The notes under the pieces were generated by a model, which was not told the DNA's origin, did not search any database, and saw only the letters and a list, made by a program, of their open reading frames with translations. A DNA stretch of 64,000 nt from Gammaproteobacteria bacterium. Its GTDB lineage: Bacteria; Pseudomonadota; Gammaproteobacteria; Steroidobacterales; Steroidobacteraceae. The first letter of the stretch is position 1. Each line of letters begins with the position of its first letter. The position numbers and the translations under genes were made by a program. The stretch covers positions 1 to 64,000 of the forward strand of contig JANXYK010000024.1 in assembly GCA_025350055.1 (NCBI GenBank), written 5' to 3'. Positions 1-7,362 of the stretch are shown here, one piece after another.

Positions 1-47
1 TCGCGGACGCTCTTGGGGACATCGCGAACGGTGATCTGTATGCTCAT
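1..47 (-). CDS. N-terminus of FitA/VapB-like ribbon-helix-helix antitoxin (partial)
   Basis: Only the first 15 codons lie in the window (MSIQITVRDVPKSVR), read from an ATG at 47 towards base 1. The short beta strand followed by 'VRDVP..VR' resembles the start of FitA-like RHH antitoxins, which dimerise, bind operator DNA and usually precede a PIN-domain toxin. A perfect dyad 6 bp upstream fits autoregulation. The toxin would lie outside the window, so a stand-alone RHH regulator is equally possible. No Shine-Dalgarno is evident; the -10 candidate is so close that the message may be nearly leaderless. Confidence 0.5.
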   Translation of the reverse strand, partial: MSIQITVRDVPKSVR

Positions 48-52
48 GCAGG

Positions 53-79
53 CATTATGCAATCACTGACTGCATAATG
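53..79. promoter_or_regulatory. Operator dyad of the antitoxin promoter
   Basis: CATTATGCA (53-61) and TGCATAATG (71-79) form a perfect 9-bp inverted repeat with a 9-base spacer. Read on the minus strand it overlaps a plausible promoter: TTTCAT, 17 bases, CATAAT, then the ATG at 47. RHH antitoxins typically bind such dyads over their own promoter, so this looks like the autoregulatory operator. The repeat is seen directly; the role is inferred. Confidence 0.55.
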
Positions 80-129
80 AAAGCGCTGACTATGGTCGAG
101 CGCGATTGTTCCAGGAAGTTCGCTATTGA

Positions 130-838
130 TCACTGAAAGCCGGTCGCAGCGATGGTTTCGGCGATTGTCCGGTAGTCGAGTGCATCCTTGCGGAAGAGCT
201 CGTGCCGGTCGGGCACGCCTCCGGTGTGGAAGTGCCCGATCCAGTCAATGTTGTCGCGGATGGTCCTGACAATGTCGCCGTCCATTCGTTGCGCATGCCA
301 GATGTCGTACAGGATCTTCACATGCGGAGAGTTGACGCGCCGCGCCACCCCGAAGTCCCACGCGGCATGGTCGAAGAGCGAGTGCGGAGGCGCCCTCTTC
401 ATAGCTGACGCCTTCCCGCGAGCCAGCGAGAGCAATGACGTTGGGGAAACCCTCGCGCGCCGCGATGTCGATTGCTTCGAGCATTGCCTTCAAGTAATTC
501 CCCATGGCTGCCTTCTGGCCGATGGAATTCCACCCGGGCGGTCCCGCGGGTGTTCTCCCTCTGGAGATGGCTCCGACGTAGTCGAGGCGGTACATCGACA
601 TCGTCAGGTCATGGCGACGGAGCGTCGGCCAGTCATTCGGATCGCAGATGAAATCGAAGCCCTTGGCACCCACGGAGGCGGCCAATTGGCAGCATGCGTC
701 GAGCGGCGGATCGCCGAATATCTGGCGCGTGACGCCCTGCCTGAAGCGCGCAGGAACTGGTGCGGTGGCGTCGAGCGTCCAGCCTGCGCGCGCCGCGAGC
801 AAGGCCGTGCTGGTGGCCAGGAATATCCTTCTTCACAT
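130..838 (-). pseudogene. hyi: Hydroxypyruvate isomerase-like TIM-barrel protein, broken
   Basis: Two reading frames carry pieces of one Hyi-family sugar isomerase/epimerase. The first (838 to about 395) holds a Tat-type leader (RRIFLATSTALLAARAGW) and the N-terminal barrel up to 'VIALAGSREGVSYEEGA'. The second (about 400 to 130) holds the C-terminal half with 'FDHAAWDFG', 'ILYDIWHAQRMDGD' and 'IGHFHTGGVPDRHE'. Lesions visible: the ATG at 838-836 is followed at once by TGA; roughly 40 family codons are missing at the frame junction near 395-410; and the protein stops after 'ATGFQ', losing its C-terminal tail. It cannot make a working enzyme. The intact relatives interconvert hydroxypyruvate and tartronate semialdehyde or act on related sugars. 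Confidence 0.8.
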
Positions 839-963
839 GGTAATCCACCCAACGGACTGTCGATGCTGCGTTCGGCAACTGAAGCTCCGAGCCAGCAAGG
901 TGCACCATCTTAGATCGATTGACGCCCGGCGTTGGACAGCAGGTTACTGGAGCGTTCGCTGGC

Positions 964-1911
964 ATGACACTTGCTCGCTTTCGGCAACGACCGTCATGGG
1001 ATCGCATTGCCGTGCCCGCGACTTCATTGAAGTTCCTGAAGACCTTTCAAATCGCCGCGCGCCGCGGCAGCTTCGCGGCCGCGGCGGCCGAACTGTGCCT
1101 CACCGATTCGGCGGTCAGTCATCAGGTGCGCGGAGTCGAGGAGCAGCTCGGCGTTGCACTGTTCCAGCGCAAACCGCGCTCCCTGGAGCTGACGGAACAG
1201 GGCGCGCGACTGCTTGAGCATATCGATCCCGCCTTTGTGACACTCGAGGCTGCCACGGCGGCGCTGCGCCAGCAGGACGAGCGTGTGCCATTGCGCCCGC
1301 AGGTGCCGCCATTCTTCGCGCAGGAGTTGCTGCTGCCGCGTCTGGGTGCTTACAGCGCGACGCATCCGCATACCGATTTGCAGATCGCCACACGCTCGGC
1401 GCCACCGGAAGCGCACGGCGAGGATGTCCATGTATCGGTAGCACTCGGCCCGGGGAAATGGCCGGGGTTAGTCGCGCGGCCGCTGTTTGCTCAAGCCATT
1501 GTGCCGGCCTGCGCACCAGAGCTGCTGCGTACTTCCGGCGTACGCAGTTTCGCTGATCTGGCCGGCGAATCGCTGATTGTGCACGCGCGGCGCGCCGATC
1601 TCTGGGACCGCTGGGCACAGGCGGCGGGACTGTCGCTATTGCGGCCGCGTCAGCTGATCCGCTTCGACACGATGTCGGCCGTGGTCGATGCCGCCGAGCG
1701 CGGCGTCGGCTTCGCGCTGGTCGCGACGCCGCTGACCCGGTCGCGCTTGGCCGCAGGCAAGCTCACGCGTGTGTTCGCGCACGAAGTGGGTGCAGGCGAG
1801 AGTTACTACGCAGTCGCGCGCCCTGCGGATGCGCGCCGGAGCGCGGTGCGTGCTCTGCTCGACTGGCTCGCGGCAGAGTTCAAACCGTCTGGTGGCGCCA
1901 CTCGGCAGTGA
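964..1911 (+). CDS. LysR-type transcriptional regulator (GcvA-like)
   Basis: About 315 residues, a normal LysR length. The N-terminal winged helix-turn-helix reads 'FQIAARRGSFAAAAAELCLTD' then 'SAVSHQVRGVEEQLG', the usual LysR recognition region; the rest is the periplasmic-binding-fold effector domain ending in a GcvA-like pattern ('GVGFALVATPLT'). The start is uncertain: ATG 964 is chosen, but GTG 1012 gives a length closer to GcvA proteins and TTG 919 is also open. It is divergent from the broken isomerase gene, a classical LysR-target arrangement, so its original target may now be dead. Effector unknown. Confidence 0.85.
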   Translation: MTLARFRQRPSWDRIAVPATSLKFLKTFQIAARRGSFAAAAAELCLTDSAVSHQVRGVEEQLGVALFQRKPRSLELTEQGARLLEHIDPAFVTLEAATAALRQQDERVPLRPQVPPFFAQELLLPRLGAYSATHPHTDLQIATRSAPPEAHGEDVHVSVALGPGKWPGLVARPLFAQAIVPACAPELLRTSGVRSFADLAGESLIVHARRADLWDRWAQAAGLSLLRPRQLIRFDTMSAVVDAAERGVGFALVATPLTRSRLAAGKLTRVFAHEVGAGESYYAVARPADARRSAVRALLDWLAAEFKPSGGATRQ

Positions 1912-2013
1912 GCGGAATTTGGGCTGCGCGGAAATTTGCTCATTTGTCGAGTCCCATGGCAGCGACTAAGTTTGGGTTGACTTCCCCCGCAACTCATTGG
2001 AGCTGACACCAAC

Positions 2014-2302
2014 ATGAGCAACCGCAAAAGCACGACACTAGCCGCAATCACCATCGCACTGCTGCCGGCCGTCTCAAGGGCGGAACGCCCAGAGACCACG
2101 GCAGCACACGCTTGCCACGCCCGAGAAACCCGCGCCCAGACTCAAGGCCGCAAATTACTACGGCATCGACGATCTGCTGGGCGCTCCGAGTGAAATTGAC
2201 CTGACCGCCGTCAATCCTCGCACCGGACTCGCGGTGGCCCGCGCGTCCTACGAACTGAGCGCCGCCGGCAAAATGTTGTCACTCAAGGCGGTGCCGCTCT
2301 AG
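2014..2302 (+). pseudogene. Small exported protein, frameshifted
   Basis: An ATG at 2014 preceded by GGAG (1999-2002) opens a signal peptide (MSNRKSTTLAAITIALLPAVSRA) but that frame runs out at a TGA at 2191. The +1 frame continues as a coherent mature protein from about 2100 to TAG 2302 ('PRLKAANYYGIDDLLGAP', 'NPRTGLAVARASYELSAAGK'). One indel between about 2070 and 2110 would join them into a 96-residue secreted protein. I do not recognise the family. The restored sequence has ordinary composition and a complete export signal, so this is a recent lesion or a sequencing error. Confidence 0.6.
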
Positions 2303-2316
2303 CCCAGGCAGTGCGC

Positions 2317-2367
2317 GGTGGCATTGGCAGGCCACGCGGCGGAGGACCACGTGGCCTGATTGCCACG
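2317..2367. terminator. Strong hairpin between convergent units
   Basis: Perfect 9-bp arms CAGGCCACG (2328-2336) and CGTGGCCTG (2350-2358) are extended by GTGGCA (2318-2323) and TGCCAC (2361-2366) across a small internal loop. It sits between the plus-strand gene ending at 2302 and the minus-strand operon ending at 2458, where a bidirectional terminator is expected. No T-run follows on either side, so intrinsic termination is not certain. The remaining 90 bases to 2458 show nothing I recognise. Confidence 0.4.
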
Positions 2368-2457
2368 CTGTCGTGATGAATTTGTCCGGAAAATGAAACA
2401 GGGCGGGCGCCTGATCCGGGACGTTCACCAGTGTTTTCTCAAAGGGACCGGCAACTC

Positions 2458-3600
2458 CTAGGTTCGGCTAACGATCTTCACGCGAATTGGTTCAACGATG
2501 CGGACCCCCTCGGCGAAGCTGCGCAGTCTCATGATCACGCTCGCGGTCACTTCATTGCCGTGCTGCATGAGCCGCAGCCCTTTCACAGTCATGACATCCT
2601 CATCCAGTATCATGCCGACGGCAAGATCTTTGAGCGCGAGCGCCCGCGTAACCACTTGCTTGTCGGCGCCGGCGGTGCGCGTGAGCGCATCGAATGAGCC
2701 CGGTGGCAGGCCAGGCGCGAGGCGCTGCACCTGCTGGGCCGCCGCCTCAGCGCGCAGGCCCTGGCAGAGCAGGGCGTCCATCTCGATCGCGGCACGCAAG
2801 ATCTTGATGCCGACGGCGACCACATCGGTTGTTGCGGTGTCCGCTGCTTCGGGCGATGTTGCTTCGTGATCGACGCCCGAGATGATAGCCGCCACCCCGC
2901 TGAGGCGCGGAATGTTCGAGATCAATTTGCCGGCGGTGCACCGGTGATTGTCGTAAAGCTCTTTCTCATGCTCATCGAGCTGCTGTCCCGCGCGTTCCTT
3001 TGCCACAATGTCTTGGGGAAGCGCGACACAGCCGATTTCCGAGAGCATGCCGGCGAGTCTGATCTGCCACCGGTCCGAGTGATCTGAGGTTTCCGTCATC
3101 GCGGTGACAAAGCGCGCGATGCGGGAGCCACGACCGTAGGCATCAGGATTGACGAGGGCGAGCACTTCGGAAAGGACCTGCACGGCGCCTGAGAGGGTCT
3201 GCTCCAGGAGCTCTCTTTCCGCCGTGATGAGCGCGTACTGCTCAAGGCCCGCAGCGATTGCCGCGCCCAGTTCCTCTGGCGTGCAAGGCTTGGTGAGAAA
3301 TCGAAAAATCTGGCTTTGGTTCACGGCAGCGATGGTTGCGTTCATGTCCGATTGGCCGCTCAAAATCATGCGCACCGTTTGCGGGCTGCGCTTGCGCACT
3401 TCCGTCAGAAACTGCGCACCCGACATCCCGGGCATGCGCATGTCGGAGATCACGAGGCCAAAAGGGCCCGCCGCGTCCAGCTTCTGGAGTCCCTCGGCTG
3501 GTCCCACGGCATACTCGGCTTCGATACGCCGGCCCGCGGTACGCTTGATCCCTTCGAGCACCTGCGGCTCGTCGTCAACGAATAACACCCGCGCAGTCAT
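2458..3600 (-). CDS. Response regulator, REC + degenerate HD/HD-GYP output
   Basis: 380 residues. The receiver domain (1-120) has the acidic pair D9-D10, phospho-acceptor D53 in 'VISDMRMPGM', the switch Ser in 'ILSGQ' and Lys in 'FLTKPC'. A helical linker (130-150) leads to an HD-like domain resembling RpfG-type c-di-GMP phosphodiesterases ('RIARFV', 'LAGMLSEIG', 'LPQDIV', 'HEKELYDNHRCTAGKLI'). The metal-binding HD is replaced by SE, and the HHE/GYP signature is absent, so c-di-GMP hydrolysis is unlikely and the domain probably signals by protein contact. Its start overlaps the stop of the kinase gene upstream by 4 bp, making that kinase the likely partner. Last gene of the five-gene operon. 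Confidence 0.85.
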   Translation of the reverse strand: MTARVLFVDDEPQVLEGIKRTAGRRIEAEYAVGPAEGLQKLDAAGPFGLVISDMRMPGMSGAQFLTEVRKRSPQTVRMILSGQSDMNATIAAVNQSQIFRFLTKPCTPEELGAAIAAGLEQYALITAERELLEQTLSGAVQVLSEVLALVNPDAYGRGSRIARFVTAMTETSDHSDRWQIRLAGMLSEIGCVALPQDIVAKERAGQQLDEHEKELYDNHRCTAGKLISNIPRLSGVAAIISGVDHEATSPEAADTATTDVVAVGIKILRAAIEMDALLCQGLRAEAAAQQVQRLAPGLPPGSFDALTRTAGADKQVVTRALALKDLAVGMILDEDVMTVKGLRLMQHGNEVTASVIMRLRSFAEGVRIVEPIRVKIVSRT

Positions 3601-6077
3601 GGCCGCTCTCCCGGTTGCTCGGAGTCCGCCGCCGTCAAGGGCAAGCAGAAGATGAAGGTCGTTCCCTGTCCGATAGTGGATTCGAATCGGATCGTGCCGT
3701 GGTGTTTACGGATCACGTTATTGACGAGTGCCAGCCCCTGGCCAGTTCCTTTGCCCAATGGCTTGGTCGTGAAAAAGGCATTGAAGATATTTGCGCGGTG
3801 TTCCTCGGGGATCCCGCAACCGTCATCCGCAATGAGCACCTCGGCCAGCGTCTCGCTATGGCGCGTCGAAATGCGGATCTGGCCCTTTTGGCTCGTTCCG
3901 CGACGCGCCTCTTCGATCGCGTGTGCCGCATTAACGATGAGATTGAGCACCATCTGCTGAAAATCGCTCGGCGTGACGGGTACCTCTGGAAGATCTGGGG
4001 CGAGATCAAGGATCATCTCTGCCACATACTTCCACTCGCTGCCCGCCACCGTGACGGTGCTTTCAATCGCGCGATTGAGGTCCGTCGGAACAACCTCAAG
4101 ACCGGGGTGTGAGAGTTCCTTCAAAGCCCGGACGATCTTCGAGATACGTTCGATGCCCTCGATGGCCTGGGCGATCGCCTTGGGGCACTCAAGCGCGACG
4201 TAGTCGTAATCGATGCGGGCGAGCAACTCAGCGAGCGGCGCTGTCGACGAATCGCCGCTGTGGCCCGCCCGGACGATCTCGTGTACCGCCCCAAGGAGTT
4301 GCGCGACACTCTCCTGCGTAAACTGCAGGTTGTCACCGACAAATTGCGCCGGCGTATTGATTTCATGGGCTACACCCGCGGCGAGCTGGCCAATGGCCTC
4401 GAGCTTGCGGGCATTGGCCGATTCGGCCTCGGTGCACTTGATGGCGGTGATATCGGAGGTAGTGCCGACAATTCGAGTGGCGCGGCCCTCGGCGTCGCGG
4501 TCAGCGATGCGGCCGCGTACCAGGATCCAGCGGTAGGAATCGTCGCGATGCCGCAAGCGCTGCTCAGTCGCACAAGTCTCTGCTTGCCCGTCGAGTAGTC
4601 GCTGCAGCGCCGCGTCGGTCGCGCCGCGGTCGGCAGGATGCACGAGCGTCATCCAGGCCTCCATCGAACTCCTGCACTCGGACTCCGCATAGCCCAGCAT
4701 CTCCTTCCAGCGCGGCGAGAGGTAGAGTTCCTCCGGAGCCAAAGTCCAATCCCACACGCCATCACCGGATCCACTGAAGGCCAGGTCCCAACGTTGATTG
4801 AGTCGCGCGACCTCCTGGTGCGCCTGGATAATGGGCGTGATATCGCTGATGATGCCAACGACCGTATGTACCGAGCCGTCCGCGTTCTGCAACGGAATGC
4901 GGCTCGACAGTAAGTGCAGCAGCCGACCCGACGGATCGCGTTGGGCGAGAGGCGAAAAGAGCTCGGCCTCGCGGGTGCCGAACACGCGCTCGTAACTCGC
5001 TTCCGACTCTTGTGCCGTCGCCTCGGGCAATCCCAGTTCGAATACCGTCTTGCCCGTGACGGCCTGCGTGGGGTCCGGCTCGCTCGCAAATCGCGTGCCC
5101 GCCGCAAACGCTCGATTGCAGCCCAGGTAGCGGCGATCGGCGCTCTTCCAGAAAACCTGGACCGGAATCGTGTCGAGGACGGCTCGCAACACGGCGTGCT
5201 CGCGCCGAAGCTTGACCTCCGCGTCGGCGAGGGCCTGCTGACTCGCGACCAGAGGGGTGACCTCCGTGATGGCGCCGACATAACCGGCTCCGCCTTGCGT
5301 CTTGACGACCGCCTCGGTGAAGGCACGTTCCTCACCCGTCGACAGCCGGGTGCGATAGCTGAATTCGCTTGGCCTTGGATTAAGGCAAAAATCGGCCCAT
5401 TCACGTTCCATCCGTTCACGATCATCGGGGTGTACACCATGAGCCCATTCGTCCGGGGCGTGATCGGGTCGAAGGCCAAACACACGGCGATACGCCGGGT
5501 TCACATAGCAAATGGCACCGCGCTCATCGGTGGAGTAGATGGCGGCTGTCGTGGAGCGGAGCAAGGAGCAGGCGAGTTCCCCTGATTTCGTGCTCATGCT
5601 CGTCTTTGCGGGCGCGGGCTTGCCAAGGTGCGAGCACACTAGCGTCGCAATCTGCTCAAGCTCCTCCCGCGCAGCAGCGGGAAGCGTCCTTGGCCTTGCG
5701 CCGATCACTCCAAGTACAGCGACCGTCTGCCCGTCGACCGATTGAATGGGTGCCGAGCCCCACAGATGCGCTCGCGTGGGGACATTCGCGTTGCCCGTAT
5801 CGCGAGCCACGGGTAACGAGAGCCCGCACAGACCGTACTGTGCGGCGAGCTCGTCGGCGATCTGAGTGAGGCTCGCGAGCAGGCCCCCACATTGGGGGTC
5901 GCGCGCGTCGCGCGCCTCCTGCCACAGCAGCTCGCCCTTGGCCGTCGCGACCATGGCTAATCGTGCATCGCAGGTGTAGGCGGCGAGTTGCATGAGCCGT
6001 CGCAACACGCGCTCCCGCATCTCGCCCCGCCCCTGGTCCGAAGGCGATTCGACCAGGGTCATGTGAGCGCGTGTCAT
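3597..6077 (-). CDS. Cytoplasmic hybrid-sensor histidine kinase, GAF + three PAS
   Basis: About 826 residues from ATG 6077; an upstream ATG at 6188 is open but would overlap the preceding gene by 65 bp. No membrane segment is visible. Order: GAF-like N-terminus (about 20-150), PAS near 'TTAAIYSTDERGAICYVN', PAS near 'LDTIPVQVFWKSAD', PAS/PAC near 'GDGVWDWTL' to 'YRWILVRGR', then a HisKA domain with phospho-acceptor His in 'GVAHEINTPAQF' and a HATPase with N-box 'NLIVNAAHAI', G1 'DDGCGIP' and G2 'GKGTGQGLAL'. Multiple PAS domains suggest sensing of redox, ligand or internal state. There is no receiver domain, so output passes to the regulator overlapping downstream. Confidence 0.88.
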   Translation of the reverse strand: MTRAHMTLVESPSDQGRGEMRERVLRRLMQLAAYTCDARLAMVATAKGELLWQEARDARDPQCGGLLASLTQIADELAAQYGLCGLSLPVARDTGNANVPTRAHLWGSAPIQSVDGQTVAVLGVIGARPRTLPAAAREELEQIATLVCSHLGKPAPAKTSMSTKSGELACSLLRSTTAAIYSTDERGAICYVNPAYRRVFGLRPDHAPDEWAHGVHPDDRERMEREWADFCLNPRPSEFSYRTRLSTGEERAFTEAVVKTQGGAGYVGAITEVTPLVASQQALADAEVKLRREHAVLRAVLDTIPVQVFWKSADRRYLGCNRAFAAGTRFASEPDPTQAVTGKTVFELGLPEATAQESEASYERVFGTREAELFSPLAQRDPSGRLLHLLSSRIPLQNADGSVHTVVGIISDITPIIQAHQEVARLNQRWDLAFSGSGDGVWDWTLAPEELYLSPRWKEMLGYAESECRSSMEAWMTLVHPADRGATDAALQRLLDGQAETCATEQRLRHRDDSYRWILVRGRIADRDAEGRATRIVGTTSDITAIKCTEAESANARKLEAIGQLAAGVAHEINTPAQFVGDNLQFTQESVAQLLGAVHEIVRAGHSGDSSTAPLAELLARIDYDYVALECPKAIAQAIEGIERISKIVRALKELSHPGLEVVPTDLNRAIESTVTVAGSEWKYVAEMILDLAPDLPEVPVTPSDFQQMVLNLIVNAAHAIEEARRGTSQKGQIRISTRHSETLAEVLIADDGCGIPEEHRANIFNAFFTTKPLGKGTGQGLALVNNVIRKHHGTIRFESTIGQGTTFIFCLPLTAADSEQPGERP

Positions 6078-6123
6078 CACAGCGAATCTATCGGCCGAGC
6101 GAACCGGACCTGAAGGTGCAGTG

Positions 6124-7362
6124 TTACGCGACCTTCGCTCGGAGATCCGCTCCGCTCCCTGTGGTCGCGAGCTGCTGCGCCTGCTCACGCCAACCAGCGA
6201 GCTCCGCCGAGCGACCCGACGCGTCGATGTCGACCTCGTCTAGCGCCGCGCACTTCGGGCTGCCAGCGGCTCGGTCAATCGCTTCGTCGATGAGTGAGCT
6301 CGCGACATACACCGACTCGACCAGTGCCCGTTGATCTGGAGCGACTTCCCGCGGGTGATGACAATGGGCTGTCGCCTCGACCAGCGCAAAGGGCAAGCCC
6401 CAAAGTCCCAGCAAATAGGCACCAGCCTGGGCGTGGCTCGCTCCAAGGAGCTGCTTTTCCGCCTGCTCGGAGCTCATGCCGCTTGAACCCGCGAGATCAA
6501 TCGCGCGCAGGAAGTCCTCGCGCGAGGTCAGGAACAGCACGATCTTGCCGAGGTCATGCAACAGACCCGTCGTGTAGGCGAGATCGGCGAGTTCCCGGGG
6601 GCTGACAATCTGGCGGGCGAGGAGTGCCGTGAGGAGCGAGCGGCGCTGCAAATCCTGCAGGCTGAAGCGCGGGTCCGGGTGCGCCTCGAGCGCCTGGGCT
6701 GCGGCGATGCCCGAGGTAGTGAGCAACAGGCCCTTGATCAACTCGATGCCCAGATACATCACGGCATCCCTCACCGCAACGACCTGCCGCGGGAGTCCAA
6801 AGTAGGCGGAATTCACCACTTGCAGCACCTTGGCGCAGACGGCAGCATCCTGCTCAATCACGGCCACCAGCGCCCCAAGATCGGCGGTCGGATCATTTGC
6901 GAGACGACTCACTGCATTGAAGGTCGCGGCCGGAGAGGGTAGCTGGTCGATCGAGGAGACGACTTCGATGACGCGCGGGTCGTCAAGGTAGCTGCGCAGT
7001 GTCTCAACGCGCTCGAACGCGGCGCGCAGCACATCGACTTTACACGGCTTGAAAAAGAACTGATGCGTAATGCGCACGACCCGCAGCGCCGCCTCGTTCT
7101 CACATTGGCCGGAGAGTACAAAGCGGGCGCAGCGCGGCAACTCACGTTGAACATTTCCGAGGAACTCCAATCCGTCCATGCCGGGCATGCGCATGTCCGA
7201 GACCACAATATCGGCGGGCTCGCGGCGCATCTGTTCGAGCCCCGCTGCGCCACTGCTCGCGAACACGAAGTCCCATCGATGGCGATCCTTGCGCAACAGG
7301 TTCTGCAGGCCCCGTAACACGGCCTCCTCATCGTCGACAAACAGGATGCGCAGCTTGGTCAC
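6124..7362 (-). CDS. Response regulator with HDOD output domain
   Basis: 412 residues. Receiver domain with D10-D11, phospho-acceptor D56 in 'VVSDMRMPGMDG', 'VLSGQ' and 'FFFKPCK'. From about 140 to 345 an HDOD domain is clear ('LPSPAATFNAVSRLANDP', 'VLQVVNSAYFGLP', 'DAVMYLGIELIK', 'LLHDLGKIVLF'), followed by an alanine-rich tail. HDOD domains are catalytically inert HD relatives that act as signalling scaffolds. The gene overlaps the upstream kinase stop by 4 bp, which assigns it to that kinase; the next kinase begins 46 bp downstream. Confidence 0.9.
   Translation of the reverse strand: MTKLRILFVDDEEAVLRGLQNLLRKDRHRWDFVFASSGAAGLEQMRREPADIVVSDMRMPGMDGLEFLGNVQRELPRCARFVLSGQCENEAALRVVRITHQFFFKPCKVDVLRAAFERVETLRSYLDDPRVIEVVSSIDQLPSPAATFNAVSRLANDPTADLGALVAVIEQDAAVCAKVLQVVNSAYFGLPRQVVAVRDAVMYLGIELIKGLLLTTSGIAAAQALEAHPDPRFSLQDLQRRSLLTALLARQIVSPRELADLAYTTGLLHDLGKIVLFLTSREDFLRAIDLAGSSGMSSEQAEKQLLGASHAQAGAYLLGLWGLPFALVEATAHCHHPREVAPDQRALVESVYVASSLIDEAIDRAAGSPKCAALDEVDIDASGRSAELAGWREQAQQLATTGSGADLRAKVA

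Noticed and set aside
188-913. Plus-strand open frame over the broken isomerase
   Set aside because: The minus strand holds recognisable Hyi motifs; the plus-strand product resembles nothing.
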